Assembly: GCA_028565635.1 (NCBI GenBank)
Contig: JAOXYB010068234.1
Coordinates: 1 to 10,081, forward strand
DNA: 10,081 bases
Direction: 5' to 3'
Origin: Phoronis ovalis
Lineage: Eukaryota > Phoronida > Phoronidae
Shown here: in pieces, positions 1 to 7,615 of the stretch
Numbering within the stretch: the stretch's first letter is position 1
How the letters are laid out: every line of letters begins with the position of its first letter
Translations under genes and position numbers: made by a program
The notes under the pieces: generated by a model
What the model saw: only the letters and a program-made list of their open reading frames with translations
Told to the model about the DNA's origin: nothing
The model's database searches: none

Positions 1-127
1 TTTTTCATGCTGGAACAGTTATTATTAGCTAAAAAAGGGAATTTCTTTAAAATAAACAATATTGAAAATCATCCCGCCAAAGACGATACCAATGCTGGGT
101 ATCCTATAGATAGGATAAACAGCAAAA

Positions 128-337
128 ATGTCCACTCCTATTGTAACAATACGCCCAGAATAAGTGACGTAAACAAAATAAAATTGGTTTCTGTTCCAAA
201 GGGGGGGTGTCATATCGTATATATACTAGGCATGATTTTTTCATTACACACTAAACCATAAACGTAGGGGGATTTTACCCCCCTGCCCACTATAGGTTTG
301 CAGCCATTGCGATAACTTTTGAGATCATCCCTTAAAG
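128..337. mobile_element. Right part of a TIR/MITE-like element, copy 1
   Basis: From about 130 to 337 this stretch aligns with 7271-7465. Shared blocks include the run ending in cgcccagaataagtg, the G-run followed by tgtcat, tatatatactaggcatga, and the G-rich/C-rich stem near 266-283. Its outer end (about 293-331), read on the minus strand, is GGGATGATCTCAAAAGTTAT followed by CGCAATGGCTGCAAACC. This matches the left end of the second copy at 7017, so it is a terminal inverted repeat. Copy 1 keeps about 21 bases of this end that copy 2 has lost. The left end of copy 1 is not clearly visible. Positions 1-128 align only weakly with the other copy and may hold an insertion or unrelated intron. 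No transposase is encoded, so it would be non-autonomous. Confidence 0.6.
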
Positions 338-351
338 TAACCAATACTTAC

Positions 352-455
352 CCTGAGTAATGGTTCTATAAGAATCACCAGGTGTCCGTATCTGATTCAT
401 CATTGGATTTGATTGGTTAGTATATAGTGGCAAGCGCATCTGACTTGGCAAATAC
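352..455 (-). pseudogene. Truncated duplicate linker exon (relic exon)
   Basis: This segment differs from 7480-7583 at only two bases over 104, and its donor side (CAGG then GTAAGTATTGG) is intact. It keeps 34 to 35 codons of the 45-codon parent exon, including the SQMRLP and NTNQ-type stretch and the end SYRTITQ. Both base changes alter the protein (Asn to Tyr, Leu to Arg). Beyond position 455 the homology stops abruptly, and an A-type repeat unit begins (aaacatgaccgcc). The first ~10 codons and the 3' splice acceptor are therefore missing, and I see no AG acceptor in the fused sequence. It also carries phase 0-1, so it could not be spliced in frame after the phase 0-1 exon at 1740. I read it as a recent non-functional duplicate. 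Confidence 0.75.
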
Positions 456-1716
456 AAACATGACCGCCAGTCGGCCATATTGGAAGTAATCGGGGTCAAA
501 ACTTATATCCTATGTGTACTTTGACCAGTACTTACCATGTACCAAATATGAAGATGATCCGACAAAAACGAAAGCTATTATTACGAGCCAACATCTCGAG
601 AACAAACATGGCCGCCAGTCGGTCATCTTGAATGTGATCCATGTCGAAATTTCAGATGATTGGCATTTTGACCTGTACTTATCCTGTACCAAATATAAAG
701 CTGATCAAATAAAAAATATAATTTGCGCGACATAGAAAGTGTTACGCACAACAAAAATTGTCAAAGATTCGTATCGACATTTGACCTACTTCTCAGTCAT
801 TTCGAAATGTCACCATGCTTAATACGCCCACCAACCCATGGCCTACGTGAATCCACCTTCGAATCGTCAAGTCAATGCTTAGTCTTTCCCGAAATGAGCG
901 CAACGTGAGGTGCACTCTCAGGTACAAACATGTCCGCCAATCAGCCATGTTGGAAGTAATCGTGGTCAAAAATTACAGACGATCTGCATTTTGACCTGTA
1001 TTTACATTGTACCAAACATAAAGCTGATCGGATAAAAACTGAAGCAGTTATTGCGCGACAAAGAAAGTATTATGCGCAAAAAATGTTGAAGATTCGCATC
1101 GGCATTTGACCTACTTCTCAAGGTCATTTTGAAATGTGGCCTGGCCTAATACACCCACCAACCCATGGCCTACGTGAATCCACCTTCGAATCGTCCAGTC
1201 ATCGCTTCGTCTTTCTCAAAATGGGCGCAACATAATGTGCATTCTCGGGTACAAACATGGCTGCCAGTCGGCGATGTTGGAAGTAATCGGGTCAAACTTA
1301 TATCCTACGTGTACTTTGACCAGTATTTACCCTGTACCAAAATATGAAAATGATCCGACAAAAACAAAAGCTATTATTGCGAGCTAACATCTCAGGAACA
1401 AACATGGCCACCAGTCGGCCATCTTAAAAGTAATCCATGTCGAAATGACAGACAACCTGCATTTTGCCCTGTACCAAATATAAAGCTGATCGGATAAAAA
1501 CTAAAGCAGTTATTGCGCGACAAAGACAGTGTAACGCGCAACAAAAATAGTCAAAGATTCGTGTCGACATTTGACCTACTTCTCAAGGTCATTTTGAAAT
1601 GTCACCTGGCCTATTACGCCCACCAACCCATGTCCTAAGTGAATCCACCTTCGAATCGCCAAGTCAACGCTTCGTCTTTCCCGAAATGGGCGCAACGTGA
1701 TGTGCACTCTCGGGTA
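452..1716. repeat. Complex tandem repeat array 1 (A-B-B-A-B)
   Basis: Five units follow one another, each opening with a form of (g)tacaaacatggccgcc or (g)aacaaacatggccacc. Approximate boundaries are A 452-598, B 599-920, B 921-1247, A 1248-1394 and B 1395-1711. Positions 1712-1716 start another unit, which is cut off. The first half of A and B is related: agtcggccatattggaagtaat, then tttgacctgta, tgtaccaaatatgaa and gctgatcggataaaaactgaa. B continues with a further ~175 bases containing gcgcgacaaagaaagt, tttgacctacttctcaaggtca, acgcccaccaacccatgg and cttcgaatcg. Units are clearly diverged, with scattered indels. No long reading frame is shared between units, so coding potential is unlikely. 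The array lies directly between the relic exon and the donor flank of the exon at 1740. Confidence 0.85.
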
Positions 1717-1739
1717 CAAACAATGCAGCCAATACTCAC

Positions 1740-1872
1740 CCTGAGTAAGATTTCTGTAAGCACCACCAGGTGGAAGCAATTGCCCCTGATTCATCACAGG
1801 GCTTAACTGGTTAGTATTTATTGGCCAGATCATCTGACTAGACAAAGGCATCTTTTGTGGCTTACCAGGCAG
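1740..1872 (-). CDS. Linker exon, Q/N/P/M-rich, duplicate of exon 7480-7615 (partial gene)
   Basis: This is a 133-base internal exon of the minus-strand gene. The acceptor is TTTTCAG before CTGCCTGG, and the donor is CTCAGG before GTGAGTATT. It is read from phase 0 to phase 1 and encodes 44 residues, beginning LPGKPQKMPLSS and ending PPGGAYRNLTQ. It aligns with the exon at 7480-7615 in the same frame and phase, sharing SQM, P-NTNQ, P-MNQ, PG--YR and TQ. This supports coding in this frame and an old exon duplication. It contains no recognisable fold and looks like a flexible linker following the TRADD-N-like exon. The next exon would have to start in phase 1; none is visible to the left. The frame stays open past the donor into repeat sequence, which I take to be chance. 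Confidence 0.8.
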
Positions 1873-2027
1873 CTGAAAAGATGAGAAAACTAGTAATTTT
1901 CTGTAGACCAAGTTTAAATTTTAGTTGCTTATCTCACTCCGGTTATACCAATACACTGTGGTATACTTCTTGGAAATAACACATTTTTTGACTCAGATAT
2001 CCAATTGAAACTCAAAATATTTTAATT

Positions 2028-2176
2028 GTCGGCCATATTGGAAGTATTTTGGGTCTATATTATATCTAGTAATCTGTATTTTGACCTGTACGTACTCTGT
2101 ACAGAATATGAAGCTGATTGGATAAAAACTGATTAAGCTGTTATTGCAATCTCAAAAACCAACATGGCCATCATAC
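2028..2176. repeat. Isolated, decayed A-type repeat unit
   Basis: It starts at tgtcggccatattggaagta and keeps ttttgacctgtacgtactct, gaatatgaagctgattggat and aaaaactg. It ends in ctcaaaaaccaacatggccatca, which would be the start of a following unit, and homology then stops. It is a single unit outside the two arrays, in the intron between the exons at 1740 and 2768, and is more diverged than the array 1 copies. Confidence 0.75.
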
Positions 2177-2767
2177 AAAGAATTTGTCCAAAGTTACATT
2201 TTTTAAAATATATTGCAAACTTTTTATAATTCTTTTTGAAAATATACATAAAAATTTAATAAATATAATATTTAATATGTATAAAAAGAGTTTCTGATTC
2301 TTTCAGATTACATGCCCCCAAGAACCCCTTCATGCTTACATCATCACTTTGGGTATTCTTTCTAACACTACATGTTTCCTTGGTAAAAAAACACTAAGTC
2401 ATGCCTATAATTGATGTAGATATTTTACTTGAGATAGCAAAAAAAAACATATATTTTATACCTGAATAAACATGTTGTTTCAAATGAGATTTTTCACATC
2501 CCCATTGGGAAATCCTGGATTAGCCATTGGTACAATAAATTAGATACTTAGACAATTAGTGAGGCAAAAAAAGCAAACATGCTAACTAACTTAAACATTT
2601 TAATGCTTAAAAGTCCAACAGGAATTAATATTATGCAGCCTTTTAATTACATGAAATATAATCTGCAATAAGAGTCTAATACTCAGCATTTTATCTTCTC
2701 CAACAGATAATGTTGATGAGTTCAAATTAGTATCATCGGAGTAAACCTAATGTGTACAAAGACATAC
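2177..2767. other. Intron with no recognisable content
   Basis: This is AT-rich intron sequence between the decayed repeat unit and the donor of the TRADD-N-like exon. I see homopolymer A and T runs but no open frame of note, no long repeat and no RNA gene. The donor itself is GTATGTC on the minus strand at 2767-2761. Confidence 0.6.
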
Positions 2768-3255
2768 CTTTGATAAGTAATAATCAGTATCAGTGGAGCA
2801 CATGGAAGCCGCATCGTCATCCTTTGCCATGTCTTTGCTGATATCTTTGTCCAGTCTATGTGACTGTCTACTACTACTTTGTATGAAAAGAAACTGCCTG
2901 CATTCCATGTAATCTTGTTCCAGGATTTTTACTTCAAACCGTACTTTGTCAAAATTAATTTTTTCCCTGAGAGTCTCTGTGAAAATTGCTTGTTCCAGCA
3001 AATCCCTTAGCTGCCCACTTTTATAGAGCTCCCAAAGGTGGTCTAACTTACTGACATCATCTGGTCGAAATACAAGAATTATACATCCTCTTACAGCTTT
3101 AACGAACACAATTCCTCGGAATTCTGTAATACCACTGATTATCTCACCGAATGGTACACCTTGCTGCATGGCATAAGCAATGAGCATTTTTTCGGCTTCC
3201 AGCTGTAATTCACGTTCTGTTGCTGTCATGTATCCATGTACACCTATTTCACCAC
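2768..3255 (-). CDS. Exon encoding a TRADD-N-like death-fold domain (partial gene)
   Basis: This 488-base exon has acceptor TTTTTAG before GTGGTGAA and donor TCAAAG before GTATGTC. It is read from phase 1 to phase 0 and gives 162 codons after the split Gly codon. About residues 10-35 look like a helix (TATERELQLEAEKML). Next comes a hydrophobic strand-like stretch (GIVFVKAVRGCIILVFRP), then LDHLWELYKSGQLRDLLEQA, then LREKINFDKVRFEV and LEQDYMECRQFL. The order 'strand, LWELYKSGQL helix, short strand, EEDY-x-C helix' is the pattern I associate with TRADD N-terminal-like domains, which are abundant in mollusc, cnidarian and lancelet immune-type proteins. In that family the domain is a protein-interaction module in death-receptor/NF-kB-type signalling; no enzymatic residues are expected. 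The tail after about residue 120 is Ser- and Asp-rich (KDISKDMAKDDDAASMCS) and probably disordered. The ATG at 3229 is internal: coding clearly continues upstream to the acceptor. The exon assignment is firm; the family name rests on pattern memory and is less so. Confidence 0.7.
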
Positions 3256-3984
3256 CTAAAAATGAAGAGAATATTTACAGGTATCTATACTAATGCACTC
3301 AGAATCCTAAAACAAACATAGATAAAATCCACCCATCTAAGCAATCTAACACTTCAATTACACACAATCAAATTGAAGTGAATTAGCCATAATCATAGCT
3401 GTTCTTTAACCCAGTACACTCGAGCATTTTCAGGGATATTTGAGGGTCAGAAAGTATTTCAAAATATATATAAAAACAAATTTCAATCTCAATCATGCAT
3501 CCCGGAAAGAACTTATAAATTTTAAGTATTACTGTAAATTTTAAATATTAAATTTCTTTCATCTCATTAATTCATGGAAAATTTCAATATTTGGTAATTT
3601 TAACTTTTTCTCTAAAAACTGATGTAAAAGTTTAAATTATCGAGCTGCTAAACATTTTTTAATGAGATCGTGCTATGTATGTAACCTTTACTTTAATATA
3701 TAACACTTGTGCCTTTCTTTCTAACAAAATCATTTATTTAGTCTTTTTATGCCAATATCCTGTGTAATTTTAAAGGACGAATTTTAAAGTCAATCAAATC
3801 TTTTAAAACAGTGAAATAATACATTTTATTTATATCTATAAGGAAGTTAGACCCATAACACAAAAATAAAAAATTTATGATGCTATCGGAATTCTTTTTA
3901 ATATCTCTGTATCTTTAAAGAAATTATGGGCGCAGCTTTTAAATTACATCTTCATCCGTCTCAAATGCCTCTTTTGTATGCAGT
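3256..3984. other. AT-rich intron, nothing recognised
   Basis: This is very AT-rich sequence with many short A/T runs and stop codons in all frames. I see no repeat, RNA gene or coding segment. The LINE fragment starts at the right-hand edge. Confidence 0.6.
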
Positions 3985-4917
3985 AAAACGGAAATGATAT
4001 ATAATCAAACGAAATGTAAAATAATGACAGTAGGTAAAAAGAGCTGTGACAAAAAATGGAAATTAGGAGATTTGAAGATTGAGGAAGCTGATATATTATG
4101 TATCTTGGAAACTGGATACACAGATTCTTAATTAGAGAAACCCTTAAAAATGGTAAAGTACTACTGACATACCTAAAATGAATGCTAGGTAACATTGAGG
4201 GTATGAACAGGGTAGATTATGCCAATACTATTTGGTCCTCAATAGCACTACCCCGTTTAAACTATGGGTCTTATATCTGGGCAATAAAAATAAAATAGGA
4301 TATGGGCAGTCTCAAAGCTATTCAACTATTAGCCAGATTAATCCCACAAACCCCACGAAACATGGCCAATGTAGCACTATTATATGAATTAGGATGGATA
4401 CTATTTGGACTCCAACATAAGATAAACAAATTAAAATATCTTAGACTGATACACTTAGAAGAAATCACATTATGCAAATTACTGTTTCAAGAAGATTTAA
4501 GCTTTTTAATGCTAAAAAGAAAGCTCCCTGGCACTGGTTGACAGAAATAAGTAAAACACTCAAAGTTATTAATGAAGAAAAATTATTAAATGATTTAGCA
4601 GCAGTTGATAATGGTTGGTTAATGGCTGGTTTATAAAATTTACAAGATGTAATAAATAATCTGAGAGAACAAATAAACTGCAAGTCTTCATTAAATGTAT
4701 ACAAAATACTAAAAGAAGACGGAACATGTCAAATTATTTAAAAATCTCAAACTTTAAAATATCCCTGAAGTTCAAATTAAGAACAAACACTCTTTTACAA
4801 TGGAAAAAGAACAAACTCAATGACATATGCCAATTGTGTAAAAGTGATGAGGAGAATATGGAACATTTTTTATTCACATGTCCTGGTCTTCAGACTTTAG
4901 AAATATATGCTAACTAA
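3985..4917 (+). pseudogene. 5'-truncated, decayed LINE (non-LTR retrotransposon) ORF2 fragment
   Basis: Translated on the plus strand across several frames, this gives the C-terminal part of a LINE reverse-transcriptase protein. From 3991 it reads NQTKCKIMTVGK and KWKLGDLKIEEAD, the usual end of the palm region. After a frame change near 4095 come YLGNWIHR and, from about 4212, ANTIWSSIALPRLNYGSYIW. From 4302 it reads SLKAIQLLARLIPQTPRNMA and ALLYELGW (thumb/connection region). The frame at 4726-4917 contains CQLCKSDEENMEHFLFTCP, a C-x2-C...H-x4-C zinc-binding tail (Cys at 4828 and 4837, His at 4864, Cys at 4879). Stops and shifts break it in at least four places. The catalytic part of the reverse transcriptase and any endonuclease are absent, so it is an old 5'-truncated insertion. 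It lies antisense in the intron between the exons at 5661 and 2768. The clade cannot be fixed by eye. Confidence 0.85.
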
Positions 4918-5180
4918 CATTGGTACGAAATTGATACTTTTTTAAGTAACGGTGAAACTAATCAGGAAAGTTCTGCAACCATCTTTGACCACAATGCAAA
5001 ACATTTTTCATAAACTGTGGCAGACTTCAAACTGCATATTAACGACCTCACAAGCTTCATCTGTCTAACTCAAAGAATTCCCTCTTGTACAAAGTAGCAT
5101 TGTTTAGCTCAGTGATGAAGTTTCCTAGGTGGAGCTGGTGTAAAACATCGTTGTTTCAATAATAAATATAATATGTATAT
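4918..5180 (+). mobile_element. Possible 3' untranslated tail of the LINE
   Basis: The sequence after the zinc-finger frame has no open frame of note. It runs to an A/T-rich end, caataataaatataatatgt, near 5157-5176, which could be the 3' terminus of the LINE. No clean poly(A) tail or target-site duplication is visible, so the boundary is a guess based on position and composition. Confidence 0.35.
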
Positions 5181-5302
5181 TTCAGTTTGTTGTGGGTATA
5201 GCCAGTATTGACATAGAAAACTCTGCAGTGAAAAGTCCACAAAATAGCTCAGTACTGCGGGATGTACGTGTGATCAGTGACCCTCCTTTTTTGCAATCTA
5301 AT

Positions 5303-5580
5303 TTTTTTTGTGTATAACTCCAGTAGTTTTTGAACTAGAGTGAAGAAAATTAATCGGCAAGCTAATTAAATAATTATACTTAGTTGTAAAATTTTCTTTT
5401 GTTTATAACTCTAATACTTTTTGAATTAGAATTAATGAAATTTGGTGGGCAGGTTAACTATATTATTTATTTACCGTTAATTTATGATGCAGGTTTCATT
5501 TGCCACCGACAACCTAAATTGTCTTTCTTTGTAACTCCAACAGTTTTAAAGATAATGAAACTCGGTGGGTATGTTATTTA
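5303..5580. repeat. Three diverged tandem/dispersed repeat copies
   Basis: The phrase '(t)ttgtgtataactccagtagtttttgaactagag..gaa..aatt..tcggc' occurs near 5309-5361. It recurs near 5400-5452 as gtttataactctaatacttt then ttgaattagaattaatgaaatttggtgggcaggt. A third copy near 5527-5574 reads tttgtaactccaacagtttt then aaagataatgaaactcggtgggtatgtt. The copies start about 91 and 125 bases apart and are substantially diverged. They carry the small open frame at 5399-5581, which I regard as non-coding. Confidence 0.65.
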
Positions 5581-5660
5581 GATTAATTAGTACCTTTTTA
5601 TAATTCATTACGTAATAGTTAGTTTCACATTCTTTTTGTGTATCTAGGTACTCCACTCAC

Positions 5661-5810
5661 CCATTTGGAAACTAGCCATAGATGGCTGCCCAGTTTGCAT
5701 TTGTTCCATTGCTTTCTGATGAACATTGCCTTGGACTGTATTTACAGGTATGTTGCCCTGACTACAGCTGTTCCGACTACTATGTCCCATCTGAATACCC
5801 TGGGAGGAAC
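5661..5810 (-). CDS. Linker exon, Q/S/M-rich (partial gene)
   Basis: This is a 150-base symmetric exon, phase 1-1. The acceptor is CTTTTACAG before GTTCCTCCC and the donor is CAAATGG before GTGAGTGG. It encodes 49 full codons plus two split Gly codons, with segments such as SSQGIQMGHSSRNSCSQGN, VNTVQGNVHQKAMEQMQTG and PSMASFQM. The residues are mostly Gln, Ser, Met, Gly and Asn, so it is probably disordered. It joins the exon at 7480 (GGT, Gly, at the junction) and the TRADD-N-like exon at 3255 (again GGT, Gly) without breaking the frame. That consistency is the main support, because the protein itself matches nothing I recognise. The open frame runs beyond both splice sites; I prefer the splice sites because the phases match. 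Confidence 0.7.
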
Positions 5811-5929
5811 CTGTAAAAGTACACAAGAGAGTTAAAATAACAAATCTGCTTTCAGCTTTAGACAGTAATAAGCCTATCACTCTATTTTTTTCCTTCTTAA
5901 CTTTCAATGTCTCCAGTCATAATGTTTCT

Positions 5930-6125
5930 AATCAAAGGGTTCAAATGGTAGAAACAAGTGCATGTATGGGGATTGATGGTTCGAGTCTACGCTGGTTAGG
6001 TCGGCCTGAAAGATTTGCAAATTTATGCATTTTTAACCTATCCCAGGAAAAGCAGTAAAGTTACTATTCCTACACACTGTCTAGTATGATGGAGTTAGGC
6101 AGAAATAAAACCTAAGCAAAAAATT
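5930..6125 (+). mobile_element. Candidate tRNA-derived SINE
   Basis: GGTTCGAGTCT at 5979-5989 fits a pol III B box closely. TGGTAGAAACAA at 5946-5957 fits the A-box consensus except for the last two G positions. They are 33 bases apart, a little short for a tRNA promoter. A non-tRNA body follows, and the segment ends with A-rich ataaaacctaagcaaaaaatta near 6105-6126. No intact cloverleaf folds by eye and no target-site duplication is visible. It could also be a chance B box. Confidence 0.35.
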
Positions 6126-6212
6126 ATACTGCAAATTTGAGGCAACATTAATTTTTTAAGGTAAGAATTGAATAGCAACTGATTTAAAGCATGACACACT
6201 TTTAACTTTCAT

Positions 6213-6251
6213 AGTGCCTCCTCTTGCAAATTTCGAATGCCCGGAGGCACT
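6213..6251. repeat. Perfect 9 bp inverted repeat (hairpin)
   Basis: AGTGCCTCC at 6213-6221 is exactly complementary to GGAGGCACT at 6243-6251, with a 21-base loop. It stands out by its GC content within an AT-rich intron. Read as RNA it would form a stable short stem on either strand. No function can be assigned; there is no long arm as expected of a pre-miRNA. Confidence 0.7.
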
Positions 6252-6308
6252 CATGGTTTATTGAATACGGGAATATGTCACCTAACCCAAACCAAAATTT
6301 TAACTTGT

Positions 6309-6473
6309 GGTAGCAAACCCAATCCAAATTTTAAGAAATATAAGAGTAGCAATCCAAAATTTCATAAATATTTGAGTAGCAATCCATTTTTACACAAACT
6401 GATCGAAACAAACTAAATTCCAAAATTAATCCAAATTATTTGCTGTAAGCAGTGGGTAGCAATCCAAATTTTT
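6309..6473. repeat. Short interspersed repeat, four copies of GGTAGCAATCCAAATTTT
   Basis: Variants of (g)agtagcaatccaaaattt occur at about 6309 (with an extra accc inside), 6345, 6374 and 6456. A partial ccaaaattaatccaaatta lies at 6421. Spacings are irregular (36, 29 and 82 bases), so this is a decayed minisatellite rather than a clean tandem array. Confidence 0.6.
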
Positions 6474-6479
6474 GAATTT

Positions 6480-7010
6480 CTTTATGGCAAATGAAAGAAA
6501 GCAGGAAGAAGTATAGAATCCAAATCTAAAATTTTATTTATAAGCAGAACAGTACAAAACGTTTGAATTTGTATATATAAAGTTCATAGCTTTGATTAAT
6601 GATCCCCAGTGAAATTCTGTTTTGTGAATATCTTGTTCTTCATTTAGTTTCAATGTACACCTATATCTATATTTGCTAAATAAAGAGATACAAATACATG
6701 TAGTTAGATCTAAGTGCAGGCGCATCTATATACATGTACATTCTTCTTATAGGTTCTCTAGGTCCACAATGGACTACTATAAAACTTACATGTGAGAAAC
6801 AGCAACAGTAATGAAATACATCATATCTGCCAACCAAACCAAACCTGCTACATAACAGCAATACTTCTTCATATGTTCGAAAACATTCCAAAAGAACATC
6901 TAGTGGCAATTTTCATTAACTGAAAGAACCTGTGAAGGGCCATTTTCTAAAAGATTGCGGACTCTACTTACAGAAAGCCCTCACTGGTGTATAATTTTCA
7001 TTTTAATACT
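6480..7010. other. Intron with no recognisable gene or element
   Basis: This is AT-rich intron between the exons at 7480 and 5661. Two minus-strand open frames (6534-6725 and 6676-6909) show no splice support and no family resemblance, and they overlap each other. I see no coding, RNA or repeat signal worth a claim. Confidence 0.5.
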
Positions 7011-7465
7011 CTTTTAGGGATCATCTCTAAAGTTATCGCAATGACTGCAAGCATAGTGTTTCGTATAGGGTCAAACGTAGGGGGGTTAGTGAGATTTGGA
7101 CATCACGCAGGTGTAAAAACTGACAACCAATTTCAAGAGCGAAATCAGGGCCGTCAGACACTTTTTCAAAAGGCAGGCACGAGAGAAAAATATCACATCA
7201 GTAATCGAAAAAGGCCGCTGAAACATCTTCATGCTGCCAGAAAAAAATTGACAAGCCAAAAAAAAAAGGTCATTTCCACTCCTATTGTAACAATACGCCC
7301 AGAATAAGTGCAAAAGAAAAATTATTTCTGTTCCAAAGGGGGGTGTCATATTGTATATATACTAGGCATGATTTTTTCATTTCGCCCTAAACCATAAACG
7401 TATGGGGATTTTATCCCCCCTGCCCCCTATACGAAACACCATACGTTTGCGGTCATACCTTAAAG
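7011..7465. mobile_element. MITE-like element with terminal inverted repeats, copy 2
   Basis: The left end 7017-7070 reads GGGATCATCTCTAAAGTTAT, then CGCAATGACTGCAAGC and ATAGTGTTTCGTATAGGG. The right end 7425-7456, read on the minus strand, is ATGACCGCAAACGTATGG followed by TGTTTCGTATAGGG, matching the inner ~30 bases. The outer part of the right end is missing here but present in copy 1 (positions 310-331). The difference is about 21 bases between two CAT triplets, so it looks like a microhomology deletion. If the flanking ctttta/ttaaag is included, the repeats begin CTTTWAGGGAT. The element is ~450 bp, has no transposase and includes a G/C-rich stem near 7403-7420. It ends about ten bases from the splice donor of the exon at 7480. 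The target-site duplication is unresolved. Confidence 0.7.
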
Positions 7466-7479
7466 TAGCCAATACTCAC

Positions 7480-7615
7480 CCTGAGTAATGGTTCTATAAG
7501 AATCACCAGGTGTCAGTATCTGATTCATCATTGGATTTGATTGGTTAGTATTTAGTGGCAAGCGCATCTGACTTGGCAAATACCTCATTTGCTGATTTTG
7601 TGGCATAACTGGCTG
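7480..7615 (-). CDS. Linker exon, Q/M/P/N-rich (partial gene)
   Basis: This is a 136-base exon, phase 0-1. The acceptor is TTTCTTTTCAG before CAGCCAGTT and the donor is CTCAGG before GTGAGTATTGG. It encodes 45 residues starting QPVMPQNQQMRYLPSQ and ending TPGDSYRTITQ; eight are Gln, six Pro, five Met and five Asn. The frame is chosen because it matches the exon at 1740-1872 residue by residue and stays in phase with the exons at 9830 and 5661. The overlapping open frame that starts at 7727 is in another register and hits a stop inside the exon. Composition suggests a disordered spacer upstream of the TRADD-N-like domain. A nearly identical truncated copy lies at 352-455. Confidence 0.78.

Noticed and set aside
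452-1716. CRISPR-like array
   Set aside because: Units are 146-325 bp, diverged and without short identical repeats separated by unique spacers; the context is a eukaryotic intron.
1576-1911. A single 111-residue minus-strand protein
   Set aside because: Only the middle (1740-1872) is exonic. The upstream part is intron before the acceptor and the downstream part reads into a B repeat.
2747-3229. Treating 3229-2747 as a complete 160-residue gene starting at its ATG
   Set aside because: A strong acceptor lies 26 bases upstream of that ATG and a strong donor precedes the stop, and the phases match neighbouring exons. It is an internal exon.
5186-5323. Plus-strand open stretch after a tatatttcag acceptor-like site (about 44 codons)
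   Set aside because: It lacks a downstream donor, lies antisense to the gene between repeats, and the peptide matches no family I recognise. A stretch this short can be open by chance.
5979-5989. Functional tRNA gene at the B-box match
   Set aside because: No acceptor, D or anticodon stem can be paired around it, so a SINE remnant or chance match is more likely.
6951-6983. Donor-like CTGTAAGTAG on the minus strand near 6972
   Set aside because: The upstream sequence is the MITE-like element with stops in frame and no acceptor, and no extra exon is needed because the neighbouring exon phases already match.
6987-7307. 106-codon plus-strand frame and 87-codon minus-strand frame (7086-7349) in the MITE-like element
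   Set aside because: Neither resembles a transposase, and neither is kept in the related copy at 128-337.
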